Notes: a model not told the origin generated them from the letters alone. A DNA stretch of 25,000 bases from Takakia lepidozioides (GCA_030704615.1 JAKLZA010000216.1:1-25000), one strand, 5' to 3'; counted from the stretch's first letter, positions 10,716 through 21,040 are shown. A program made the numbers and translations.

Positions 10716-11119
10716 GACTTGCATGCAGGTGGAGCACTTATCAAAGAACGTCTCTGGCAGGACTTCTTCTCAGATCCTTCACAGTGGTGGGACAACAGGT
10801 TCGATAAGGTAAGGCTATCTTCATTCAGGACGGGAGGTAATTTGTTGAGGAGGGCTGGTGACTGAAGCTGATGATGTTTTGTGAGTTGGATTGTGTCTCT
10901 AGTTGGTTAAATTAGTGACAAATTGTTTCTGGCAGTAAGTTGTTCAAGGTCATTCCTCGTTGAAAGATGCTTGGAGCTGCGGTGATTGTAGCTCATCTAT
11001 GCAAGGTTTTGCTTAAAGCTGCTCAACTGATTTTACAGAAAAGTCCAGCATCACCAGACTTCAGACATAAGCACACAAAAGAGGTCCTTTGGATTGAGGG
11101 TTGGTCAAACCCTGCTTAG
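10716..11119 (+). pseudogene. OSB-type organellar ssDNA-binding protein, PDF-motif exons, nonsense-truncated
   Basis: OSB proteins are plant single-stranded DNA-binding proteins of mitochondria and plastids that limit ectopic recombination; they join an SSB-like OB-fold to C-terminal PDF motifs. The exon 10716-10808 (acceptor ttcttgcag, donor AAG|gtaagg) encodes ALIKERLWQDFFSDPSQWWD followed by NRFDK. The next exon starts at 11039 after ttttacag, in the same phase, and encodes SPASPDFRHKHTKEVLWIEG then WSNPA. These are the LWxxFF...P..WWDNR...PDF+HK.T.E.LW core of the PDF motif. TAG at 11117-11119 falls where the family has tryptophan (NPxWV), and the frame stays open with VKTGL afterwards, so TGG to TAG is likely. 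No OB-fold exon is visible upstream. I read it as a truncated or decayed OSB copy; if 11117 is a sequencing error, a short gene is possible. Confidence 0.7.
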
Positions 11120-11230
11120 GTGAAAACAGGGTTATCTACTATGCTACAAGATCAAGCACAATCTGGCAATGGTCCTAACGACGACGATCTACATTGCGGA
11201 GCTCCAGGCCAAGAACATAATGGGTACTAT

Positions 11231-11735
11231 TCTATGATGAAAACAATTTATTTATCCTGCCTTTAGGCAAGAACTACGGATAATGTTTTGTACACTATGT
11301 GGCTTTCAACCACTGGGCTATCTGTTGGATGCTTATGCATACACAAAATATGTAGGGACTGAGTGCAACCCAAGACTAGGGTCTAGTGTACCATTATTGA
11401 CAACCCAGCTATAAAAGGGGGACCAGTTACTTTGGGTAACTTGGGACTTCGTCCTTGTAGAGGTTTGGGGTGAAGAGACACCATAATTGATGCTGGCTTC
11501 GGCAGGTGTCAACCTGTTATCTTTTTGTGTATGCGTGCAGTGGTCCTCAGGCAAGGACCCAGTGTACCATGTGTCTACTCTCAATGTGGGTGACTACTAT
11601 TAGTTTGTACCCATGTATATGTAACAAGAATCCTGTTCTCATGAAGAGATCTTTCAGTGAAGTATCTATGAGGTTGCAGATGTGTTATGTGAAATTGAGC
11701 ATAACTTTCAAGGTTTGAAATTTGAGTCGTGCAGG
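11231..11735. promoter_or_regulatory. Candidate promoter and leader of the PPR gene
   Basis: TATAAAAG at 11410-11417, followed by GGGGGACC, is a good TATA box about 320 bp upstream of the PPR start. A possible intron acceptor (gtcgtgcag) ends at 11734, two bases before ATG 11736. The segment could also be part of a solo LTR with its own TATA box, but no duplicated ends are visible. Confidence 0.4.
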
Positions 11736-13344
11736 ATGGCAGGGTTGAATGAACGACAGCTGGTTATTGGACATCAGACTGGTGGCAAATGTAGCACCTC
11801 CATCGCTCCTTGTGAAAAAGGACCAAGAGAGGCAGTCAAGAAGAACTCATCTGGCATTTGTGCGGTTGTGTTGACACTATGTAAAGCAAAGCAATTGAAA
11901 GAGGCACTGCAAATTCTGAACCAACCAGGCATTTCAGCAGACTCCAATACGTATGTCTGTCTGTTGCAGGAGTGCATCCACATGAAAAATCTAGCAGAGG
12001 GAAAGCAAGTGCATGCCCACATTATCCAAAGTGGATTCAAGCCAAACGTCCTTCTATTCAACACCCTTGTCAACATGTATGCCAGGTGTGGGAGCATGGT
12101 GGATGCACGCCAAGTTTTTGACAAAATGCCTCAGAGAGATATGTGTACATGGTCTATAATGGTAGCAGGATATTGCAAGCATGGGTGTGGTAGGGATGCA
12201 CTTGAGATCTATGAGCAAATACAAAGGGATAGGGTGACACCCAACGCAGTCACATTCACTTGTGTTCTTAATGCGTGTGCCAGGCTAGGAGCCCTGGAGA
12301 AGGGCAGAGAAATCCTTGCAGACATTCAGAAAGCCGGCATAACGGCAGATGTCATTCTGGCGAATACCCTTCTTGACATGTATGCAAAGTGCGGGACGGT
12401 AAAGGATGCACGTCGAGTGTTTGACAACATGGTGCAAAGGGATGTGATCTCATGGAGCACAATGTTTGCAGGATAGGCTCGGCATGGGTGTGGTAGGGAG
12501 GCTTTTGAGATCTATGATCAAATGATTCAGGAAGGCATGACGCCCAACAAGGTGACTCTAACTTGCATTCTCAACGCATGTGCCAGCCTAGGAGCCCTGG
12601 GAAAAGGCAAAGAGGTCCATGCCTACATTAGCAAAGCTGGACTTGTGGTAGATATCATTCTAGAGACTGCCCTTGTTGACATGTATGCCAAATGTGGGAG
12701 CATGAAGGATGCTCGTCAAGTATTTGAAAGTATTCCTCAACGAAATGTGGTCTCATGGAGTGCGATGATGGCAGGATGTGCCCAACATGGGTGTGCTAAG
12801 GAGGCTGTGCAACTATTTGAACAAATGCAAGAAGAAGGATTGATCCCAGACTGTGTCATCTTCAATTCTCTTCTCTCCGCATGTAGCCATGTCGGGCGAG
12901 TGGATGAAGGCCTTCAATACTTTGATTCCATGAGCCAAAATTATGGCCTCACTCCTACACTGGAGCATTTTGGTTGTATGGTGGACCTCCTAGGTCGTGG
13001 AGGACGATTGAACAAGGCAGAGGACTTCATTAACAAAATGCCAATTGAAGCAGATGCCTCAGTGTGGGGGGCTTTTCTTAGTGCCTGCAGAGTTCATGGC
13101 AATGTGGACTTTGCACAGCGCGCGGCAAAATGACTTCTCAAGTGGGATCTCCGTCATGGTAAGGTAGAAAATGTCTATGCTGCAGCTGGCAGGGTAAGGT
13201 AAAGATATGGAGAATGATGGCAGACGTTCATCGATAAAGAGCCAGCGTACACCTGCATGGAGGTCGGCAGGTGCCGATGTCGTTGTAGACGACAAATGGT
13301 GTCCACAACTTGCAGAAATTCATACTGAGCTGAAGAGAGTAAGG
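11736..13344 (+). pseudogene. PLS-class pentatricopeptide repeat (PPR) protein, pseudogene
   Basis: PLS-class PPR proteins bind organellar RNA and act in editing or processing. Three P-L-S cycles of about 100 residues are visible, each with the MYA(R/K)CG signature (NMYARCGSM, DMYAKCGTV, DMYAKCGSM) followed by DAR(Q/R)VF. The last cycle runs into SACSHVGRVDEGLQYFDSM, MVDLLGRGGRL and KMPIEADASVWGAFLSACR, the usual E-region lead-in. The start at 11736 (AGGATGGC) follows a possible splice acceptor; an upstream in-frame ATG exists at 11682. Lesions are TAG at 12474-12476 where AGY.xHG is expected, TGA at 13131-13133 (CGA to TGA fits), then frameshifts. E/E+ remnants (YAAAGR, KEPAYTCMEV, VVVDDKWCPQLAEIHTELKR) persist in different frames to about 13344. 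The long open frames imply recent decay. Confidence 0.85.
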
Positions 13345-14469
13345 TATGCATCTGACATGTGATTTGTAATGCATGGTGTGAAAGGGGACTTGAGAAACAT
13401 GAAATTTGGACCCACCTCTAAGGCGTAGAAGTTACTATGCCCTTGTGACATTTGAAGATTCACTCACCAACAAGCATGACTAAGCAGTGGGAGTTACATT
13501 CAAAGCGTGGGCCTGAAGATCTCGTGTGAGGAGCTGTGCTCTAGCACCAGACCTTCAAAAGCATATGCATGGGATAAGAGTCCATAGGTATGGAAAAGTT
13601 TAATCTGTGGGACTGCCCAACTAGACTGTTCTTAGTGCATTCTGTTGTAAACAGTGTTGTGTTGCTTTTCAAGCTTGAACATGAATAATCTAAAGGAAAG
13701 CAGAGCTAAAAATCTGACAGGGAAAGTGATGCTCTTTTTAAAGAAACTTGATGTTGCAGATACAAGGCTTGGTTCCAGGTCAGGTCCTAAATTAGGGACC
13801 GTAGCTGAGATGGCACTTGTCCATTAGGGACCCAAACATTGGACTGTTGCTCTAAGAAATAATGTCAAGTAGTGCCTGCAGTATGATCACAATGAGGGTA
13901 TGGCCACCATAACATAACAGCACTAGACCTCACATGCTGCCAATCTGTTGTCTCATTGCATTTGAGTGGTATTTTATGGGTGGGAGCTGAGGAATTTGTT
14001 TCAGAAATTGAGAGACAACGGGGGTGAGAGAGAAAGGGATTGGAAGCAAATTTTCTTCGGGTACCTTTGAGTGTTCTGGTTCTTTTTATTGGTTCAGTTC
14101 TGGTTATGGGTTAGTTGTTAAACAAAGACACCGGTTCTGGTTAGACTCTGATATAATTTTATTTTTTTATTTTATCAGTCTGGAAAATAAGACAAATTCC
14201 CTGGTCACATTGAATGATCAGGAATTTGAACTAAGTAACACAGTGAAAAAAATTATTAGTTTTCATAAAACAGAAGTACACTCAGGGCTTATATGAAAGC
14301 GGGTTAACATTTCCCCTCCTCTGTAAAGGGCCTGAACTGTGAGCTGTTGCTCCCTGTGGAAAGGATGTGGATGCTTTTTGTAACCTTGTTATTTTATGTG
14401 AAAAGGTATATACCTTTGCAGATGATGAACCATAATTCTCTTCTCTAAGGTAAGATTTAGGAGCTCTCG
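13345..14469. other. Spacer, nothing recognised
   Basis: A 90-codon frame at 14024-14296 (+) matches nothing I know. TTAGGGACC occurs twice (13792-13800 and 13826-13834). A segment near 14310-14352 resembles one near 22908-22940. No gene is supported. Confidence 0.5.
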
Positions 14470-16243
14470 AATCCCAGCAACTGCATGCTTCTCATGCATC
14501 ACCAACAATCCCCTGACCACCCACATCCCCTTCTACAACTTCCCCCGGTAGCTGCCATTGAACTCAACCACCTCCGATATATGCACAACCTGCCCTTCCC
14601 TAGATACTTACGCCACAAAGAACCCACCCTTACCCTACTTTTATTGGTCCAAAATCCCTCCAGTACCTCCATACCCCGGGACTTCTCCACCAGCCTTAAA
14701 ATTCTCATGTCCGGACGACTGCTCCCAGGCTAAAAGCAAATCAAGCTTGGGCTAAAGCACCCCCTCGTCCCACTACCTGATATCACCTCCTCTGACGCCC
14801 CGGTGTACTTAGGGCACACTTCCCCCAAATACCGCCTACTCCATTCACATTATACTGACAGATCCCACTCCAGCTCCAACGCCGGGTATAGCGTCTACCA
14901 TGCTGCCACTAACAAAGGAACTGTTCACAGACTACCCGGACCCGCAACCATACTACGGGAGCTTATGGCTATCTTTGAAGCTCTCTCCCAATCAACCCCG
15001 TTTCTTCCACCATACTATATTTTTATGGACAGCCTAACCTCACTTTTCCTGCTTCGTAACCACCTTGCTTATCCTTCCTCCCATCATCACCACCCTGATC
15101 GTAACCCTATCTCTGTATTATCATTCTTGCCATCTCCATTCATAAACCTATTCATTTCATCAAAGTTCGTTCACACACCGGTATTAACAGCAACGAGGAG
15201 GCAGACCTCCTCACTCAGCTGGGGGCATCCAAACCCCCGGTTGAACCCTTGACCGACCCCATCCACATTGCCCATGCTCATCCTTTCTGGCTAATTCATC
15301 CGGTTCCGGACCTTCATGAACCCTGACCTATACGAAACCTATTCTCTATCCTGACTAAAGAAGCCAACAAACAAGCCTCCTCTTTTCTCAGCCATACCAA
15401 ACTCCATATCCAAAAATGGACACAATCCACTGTACTCCACCACAAAATTTCAAACCACTTTTGGCACACTAAAGCCGCATCTGATGCTCAAATACGCCAA
15501 ACACTTAAATTCAGATACGCCCAGTATATGGGCCACCAGCATAAGTACACCTTCTGGCCAAACCTTTATCCCTCCCCAAACTGCCCACTCTGCTCCCACA
15601 TCCATACGATCCGCGATATTTGGCCCCATCTTCTTAATAAATGTCCCTACCCCGTCATCCATGGGCTCTGTATTGCCCGGCATAACCATTCCGTATGGCA
15701 CATCCACAAACTAGTAATGCGCCGCAACGATACCAGATGGTTCTTACTCATCAATGCTGGCACATACCAAGGCCGACCCCCAGACCTTACGGTGCCGACC
15801 TGGCTCCTGCCCTGTGTATATCGACCCCGCTCATCTTGCACATGCCCTGCTAGACTCTGCCCAGACATTCTGCTGATCCAGGGACTCCCCATTAATGCCT
15901 CCCACCGTCCGACCCAACCCAAACCCTCACCATACACTTCATCGAATTTATTTACTGCCACGACCGCTATCCCAGCTCCTCCATTCTCGAAAAACGTCAG
16001 AAGTATGCACCACTCATCCTGGCCATCCGCCGGCGTGGCTAAAACACATGCCACTTACTGTCATCACTGTCGGCACCAGAGGGGGCATCCATAACGCCAA
16101 CATCTCCTCACTCCAGAACAATTCTAAACTCCTCGTTATCTCTATACATAAATGCTTTAAACTCATACACCTCACAGCACTCCGATCTCTCACGGCTACC
16201 ATTACCAACAAACGACAACTTGAATCCAATTCAGCACCTGAGC

Positions 16244-16245
<2 letters not shown>
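14470..16245 (+). mobile_element. 5'-truncated non-LTR retrotransposon (LINE) with RNase H domain, decayed
   Basis: Only the 3' part of ORF2 remains. RNase H motifs appear in order: YTDRS (14851-14865; TDGS in active enzymes, with the first catalytic Asp kept), LRELMAIFEAL (Glu), YIFMDSLTSLFLLRNHLAYP (Asp at 15028) and, in another frame, KVRSHTGINSNEEADLL from 15162 (His and last Asp). Next come a zinc-knuckle-like CPLCSHIH...LLNKC from about 15582 and, near the end, LTVITVGTRGGIHNANISSL from about 16051. Lesions include TAA at 14731-14733, a frameshift near 15100, TGA at 15324-15326, and two more frame changes between 15900 and 16050. The reverse transcriptase and endonuclease are absent, consistent with 5' truncation on insertion. 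The coding tail runs directly into the CT tract. The clade cannot be set without the RT. Confidence 0.85.
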
Positions 16246-16289
<44 letters not shown>

Positions 16290-16330
16290 CGCTCCCCCTC
16301 TCCCCCCCTCTCTCTCTCTCTCTCTCTCTC
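16246..16330 (+). repeat. (CT)n microsatellite
   Basis: About 85 bp of almost pure CT dinucleotides, interrupted in the middle (about 16289-16310) by C-runs. It directly follows the LINE coding remnant and may have grown from its 3' tail. Confidence 0.95.
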
Positions 16331-16340
16331 GGGAGACATC

Positions 16341-16601
16341 CCTCCGTTGAGGAGGTGGAGTACGCCAAGATCCATGAGTACGCTAGCCTCATTCCACGCA
16401 TAAAGGCATGTAAGATGCCTCAAGAATATGATGAGGAAGAAGAGTGGCAATAGTGAGGGTAGTGAGAGTGATGATAGTCATGTGAGTGAGAGTGAGACCG
16501 ACGGTGATGGTGACCCCGATGGTGATGACGGTAGTGAGGGATTTAGCCCCGGGAGTTCGGAGGGCCAGGTAAGTAGTAGGGATGATGTACACGACGTTTG
16601 A
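16341..16601 (+). pseudogene. Acidic, Ser/Asp/Gly-rich coding remnant
   Basis: One frame (about 16338-16453) encodes VEYAKIHEYASLIPRI then PQEYDEEEEW and stops. From ATG 16431 another frame encodes a 56-residue acidic stretch (KSGNSEGSESDDSHVSESET, continuing with repeated DGDGDPDGDD) to TGA 16599-16601. A good splice donor (CAG|gtaagt) lies at 16567-16573. The two frames look like one acidic C-terminal tail broken by an indel. Such tails occur in some plant transposases, and the hairpin region downstream may belong to the same element. The family is not recognised. Confidence 0.35.
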
Positions 16602-16610
16602 GGTCAATTT

Positions 16611-16627
16611 TACATATATATATATAC
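16611..16627. repeat. Short (TA)n tract
   Basis: Alternating TA run (catatatatatatacg). Confidence 0.85.
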
Positions 16628-16684
16628 GCATGCACATGATGTGGTGTTCTCTCATTTATACTAAATATGCACAATCCCCATATT

Positions 16685-16710
16685 CCCTAAATCTAACCCT
16701 AACCCTAAAC
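16685..16710 (+). repeat. Telomere-like CCCTAA(A) tract
   Basis: Four units close to CCCTAAA/CCCTAA in a row (one degenerate). The plant telomere repeat on this strand is CCCTAAA. At about 26 bp it is either a tiny interstitial telomeric tract or a telo-box-like regulatory sequence. Confidence 0.6.
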
Positions 16711-16739
16711 TCCCAATCCTAATTCGGGCCTGGTGCGAC

Positions 16740-17300
16740 CTCCCAGACATCGCAAATCTACAAAACAAAAGAAACCAGACACTCTGCGACGCCTAGGGGG
16801 CCGCCTTAAATTCGCTTTGAAAAAATAACCGTCGTAGGTTTAATACGACGCCCGATAGAGGCCACCCATATATTTTCTTTTTAAAAAAAATGTGTCGCAG
16901 GTTTACTGCGACGCCCATGCCGTCGCACCAGGAACACATATTGGGCCCCCCAAAAGCGTCGCAGGTTTACTGCGATGCTCATGCCGTCACAGGCGAGGCT
17001 CCCGAAAGGAAAAATAAATAAAAATACAATAATCCGATAGGAAAAAAAACAAAAAACAAAAAACAATTACCCGAAAGGCGTCACAGATGCGAGCACCTTT
17101 GAAAAGAAAAATTCCAATTAAAAAAAAGTGAAAAGCATCGCAGTTTTATTGCAACGCAAGAAAAGTCACAATAATGGATTAAATATTTTTTAATATACAA
17201 TATTTATCTAAAAACATAAAATAAAAAACAGTCGCACGGAAACGGTGACGGCAGGGACGACGCATGGCGGGAGCGATGCACAGAGCGTCGCTTAGAAGTA
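16740..17300. repeat. Series of GTCGCAG/CTGCGAC hairpin repeats, possible CACTA-type subterminal region
   Basis: Small hairpins recur: 16830-16850 (CGTCGTA/TACGACG), 16894-16912 (GTCGCAG-gttta-CTGCGAC), 16956-16978 (GCGTCGCAG-gttta-CTGCGATGC) and 17135-17157 (GCATCGCAG-tttta-TTGCAACGC). The first three start about 62 bp apart. Copies two and three share a longer direct repeat that includes a following ATGCCGTC(G/A)CA. Further fragments (GCGTCACAG at 17078, GCGATGC...GCGTCGC near 17272) extend the series. GTCGCA-type repeats are typical of subterminal regions of plant CACTA transposons; no CACTA terminus was found, so that identity is inference. Confidence 0.6.
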
Positions 17301-17484
17301 TTAGACCCACACTTGGAGCTGATCCGGCACTGCTTCGTTCTTACTATAATACTAAACAGTTGCACCTTCACATGAAGATACACCTGCTGTTTTAAGTGTT
17401 TAATACATGGGCAATACCCCCTAATAATGTCTGGATAATATCAAGAGCCTAAACATAATTACCAACGGCTACTTAGTCAGGTAC

Positions 17485-17516
17485 CGTGGCACTTCAGGGC
17501 CGTGGCACTTCAGGGC
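17485..17516 (+). repeat. 16-bp perfect tandem duplication
   Basis: CGTGGCACTTCAGGGC occurs twice head-to-tail, about 160 bp upstream of the SSNA1 start codon. It may be a replication-slippage duplication in the promoter or 5' leader. Confidence 0.9.
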
Positions 17517-17675
17517 AGCGGCCCTACCGTCATCGATTGATCTTGCATCCAACGCACTGCATGTCACCATCTCTTAACAATCCGTTCTGCCCTAATATCA
17601 GCTCATCACTTGTTTGCAAAATCTAGGAGTTTTATGTCACCAGTCTTGTACTTTTTGGGTTGGTCCCCTCGAAAC

Positions 17676-20056
17676 ATGGCTTTGAAAGGCGTGGCATTGC
17701 AAAATTACAACTCAGAGCTTATTCACCGTACGCTCTTTATCTTCCCCAACCTTTTTTTTCTCTCTCTCCACCATGTCACAATACTGTTTCAAGTTGATAA
17801 AAGTATACCTAAATTGATAATAAGCTATAAATGTATATTCACTAAAGGTTTTTCTGCTTATTATTGGCCTGACATGTTAATTACGAATAGAGATCAATTA
17901 ATTAGGTGGTCATTGTAATGAAATAATATTTATGCTTTTAAAGATATTTTTGAATTACATGAGAATTCAGTAGTACAGTATAATACTATTATGTTGGTTT
18001 ACATTTTATACTATGCAAACGCTGATATTTTGGCTTTTTAAGGACAATGAACTATATATTTGGCTCTTAAAAATATTCATAAATATATCAAAAATTGATA
18101 TGTGTATATCGAATCTAAAACTTTAAATAGACTTGATATATATTGAAAATTAAAATAAATGATTATAAATATTTGTTTTTAAAAAAATCAAGCAATAATC
18201 TTGTAGATCCTAAATGACTTAAGCAATATAAATTGACTTCCTAATTGTTTTTTAAATTCGTGATATTGTAAGTTTCAAACTTAGACCTTAAGAAAACAGG
18301 CTAGATGGTATTATCTTGTTTATTGAAGGTCAATACCTAATCTATAAAGTACTTATAGAAAACTGAGGCATGATATGTTTGCGTTGCATCGCTCTAGTAC
18401 ACATAACTTGTTTAGTTGATATGACTGATTGAACAAAAACCGAAAGGGAAACTGCATATAATTTCCACCAAAATGCGTGCAAGCTTCATGCTGGTCTTGT
18501 TCTAATTAAATCATGAATGAAATTAATTTAGGCATCGAGGAGTTACGGGAGAAAAGAGATGAGATCAAAAAGATATTGCAGGTTGAGGAAGAAGAGAAGG
18601 CCAACATCCAAAATGACCTTATAGTACTCACAAAACGATTAGCTGAGATAGATGATTCTTTGTCACGCAAATATGCCTACACCAATGAATATGATAAAAC
18701 CATCCATGAGGTTGAAGCGGCATATTCTAAAGTGCGTGTCTTTTCTCTCTTCCACATGTTTTTTGTCATTTTATTGTTTTATTGTTCTTTCAATTGAGTA
18801 CAGTATTATAAAATCAAATCTGATGAAGGCACCAACAATCCATTAAAATTGAAAATATCAACAAAATGATATACACTTTGGTTTTTGAAATTTAAAACAA
18901 ATTGAATTATGAGTAAACATGTACAAAGGTTTACTCATAAATGGACATGTTCAAATTTGAAGTAGTAGTAACAAAATAATGAATAAATATGTGAAGAAAA
19001 ACAAAATGGCTGATACCATTTGTTATGCATCAACAATTATGCATCAAACTAAATTGTGATGAATTGTTGAACAAAAAGAAAACAACATTAATTGATAGTT
19101 GAATGTTTGGGCTATAAATTGTGTACACATTTTCATTGTCAACACAAATAGCTTATAATACTCAATCAAAGCTATGTATCATCTGAATAATAATATCATC
19201 AATGCACAATATTAGAATATTTGTCCATAATTAACAATATTTAGTCATTTTATTTAATAAAACACAAAAGATTGATGCATTATCAACTACTATTGATAGA
19301 ATCATACATTTAATTACAACTTGACATTCAATTACATTGTCAAGTTGGGGATCAATTATCAATGTGCAGCACATAAAATGCATAGTTTTAAATCATGTTT
19401 CAGACGTTGGATCCATAACAAACATTGTTGATATGGTCACGAAATGAAATTTGAGTCTCCAACTGATCAATGTAATAAAACAACTTCAAATATATGAGTA
19501 TTTTTTTAAATCTTGGATTTGTTTATATTATTTTAAAATTGAGAAACTACAATGAAAGAGTAGAACAATGAAGAATATATTAAAATCATCTTAATGTTGA
19601 TGGTGATCAATTTAAGAACGTGTTGTTATGTAACCCATATCAATCGTCAAATGTTTGATGTCATGTAAAACTTGAAATCGCTAGTCTAGTGTGGAAAAAA
19701 ATTCCATAACCTCCCCACTATTACGTTTCCTCAAGCTTTAGGGAAAGTTGAATTGGTCTTTATATGATATATTTTTGAAAAGAAGATATCAATGTTGTTT
19801 TGAGACTTGTATGATGACGGAAAATGAATCTAACTACAAATATGGGAAGTTGGGAACGGTGTGTGATAAGATACCATTACCCATGGTGGATTGGGGTGGG
19901 CAGGATTTAACCAACATGATGAGAGATCTTGCCACATTCAACGTCACAGGCTTGAGTTTGTGAGTGGATGTTGGCTCTTTGCAGATATTGGAGAGCTCGC
20001 AGGCTCTTTTGCATGTGCTTAAAAGCGAAACTATTCAAATTACAAACAAAAGATAG
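17676..20056 (+). CDS. SSNA1: SSNA1/NA14/DIP13 homologue, three exons, complete
   Basis: SSNA1 (Chlamydomonas DIP13) is a small coiled-coil protein that forms fibrils and binds microtubules at centrioles, basal bodies and axonemes. Exon 1 (17676-17727) encodes MALKGVALQNYNSELIH and ends C|GTACGC. Exon 2 (18532-18731), after aatttag, encodes IEELREKRDEIKKIL, EEEEKANIQNDL, LAEIDDSLSRK, NEYDKTIHEVEAAYSK and ends AAA|gtgcgt. Exon 3 (19985-20056), after ctttgcag, encodes ILESSQALLHVLKSETIQIT and ends at TAG. The exons total 324 nt in phase, giving 107 residues against 119 in human. LQNYNxEL, IEEL, the coiled coil and EAAYxKILESSQxLLxVLK match the family along its whole length. ATG 17676 is chosen because Met-to-LQNYN spacing equals that of animal SSNA1 and the context is AAACATGG; an in-frame ATG lies at 17610. 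The exon 1 donor is weak. No lesion is seen. Confidence 0.9.
17728..18531 (+). other. SSNA1 intron 1
   Basis: An 804-bp, strongly AT-rich intron from GTACGC to aatttag. It interrupts a codon after its first base (C|GC, Arg). No gene or repeat was recognised inside. Confidence 0.8.
18732..19984 (+). other. SSNA1 intron 2
   Basis: A 1253-bp AT-rich intron from gtgcgt to ctttgcag, between codons. Short frames inside (for example 19748-19963) have no recognisable content. Confidence 0.8.
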
Positions 20057-21040
20057 ACCAAATATTTTTCTTCTAAGTAGTACAATAATATACATCATTT
20101 TGTTGTTTTGAGTTACCATTTGTGTAGCTAGTCTATAGTTAGAAGTTTTCTCCACCATACCTGAAGTTTTGTAATTTATTTATACATATTATAGTCCTAC
20201 AAAACAAAAAGTCATATGTGGATATGACCTCATTGTGCAATGAGTCACTTGTATAATTTATCCTATTATTTTCATGATGAAGATGATAAAAAAAATCTTA
20301 AGATTTATGTACTACGTACTCGTACGTTCATTCTTAGTTTTAGTATACAATTAAGTTTGCAAATGACTAAGCTTTCATATATATATGTTATTATGGTGAT
20401 AAATTGATTTCATTAGCTTTAAAACAAGTTTGATTTAACATAATAATGTCAGCTTGAAAGCCTTCGACTATTTATTAGATGTCACCTGAACATTTCACCA
20501 TTTAATATCAAAAGGTTCCCTAGCATCATAGCTTGTAATTTCTACACCTTTCACAAAGTGCTGACATTAGTAGAAACTCATGTTTTCAACAATGAACAAA
20601 TTTGATTTTTCTTATATTTTTTTATTGATTTTCTTTAATCTCTCCTAGTTCTCTATCAGTTTGGTTCGTCTGCATCCTTCGTACTTTCTGATCATGGTGT
20701 GGTGCCCATTTGTAAGTCTCCATGGTTATTTTGCATTGTTTTTTTTTGTTTTTTTTTTTAAATCTTAAGGGGTCTATTCATCTTTTTAAAATAAAATAAA
20801 ATAAATTGACAATATATCTTCTCTCATCTTTAACTCAACACAAGTATTTATGGTGGAGAAGATTCTGAAGTGAATTGGTGGCATTGATGTAGTTTTAGGA
20901 AAGAAAAACCAAAAGCACGGTTGTCTTTTGAGCCCTACAAGCGTAGAAGCGGTAGCTTTTGACTTTTTCTTTCTGCTTACTAGTCATTTCTATTGTCACT
21001 TCTCTATCCTGGGGTTCTCGGTTACATGGCGGAATAAAAT
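20057..21040. other. SSNA1 3' flank and AT-rich spacer
   Basis: This probably begins with the SSNA1 3' untranslated region. It contains T-runs near 20739-20759 and an (AAAAT)n-like tract near 20789-20803. No gene is recognised. Confidence 0.5.

Noticed and set aside
11774-12124. 116-codon minus-strand frame
   Set aside because: It is a shadow of the PPR repeats on the plus strand.
12474-12476. RNA editing restoring the PPR stop codon
   Set aside because: U-to-C editing would give Gln where Tyr or Cys is usual, and it acts on organellar transcripts; this is a nuclear gene with further lesions.
15647-16054. 135-codon minus-strand frame
   Set aside because: It is the shadow of the LINE coding remnant, whose plus-strand frames carry the real motifs.
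16202-16453. Open frames rich in Leu-Ser or Arg-Glu across the CT tract
   Set aside because: They are translations of the CT microsatellite, not proteins.
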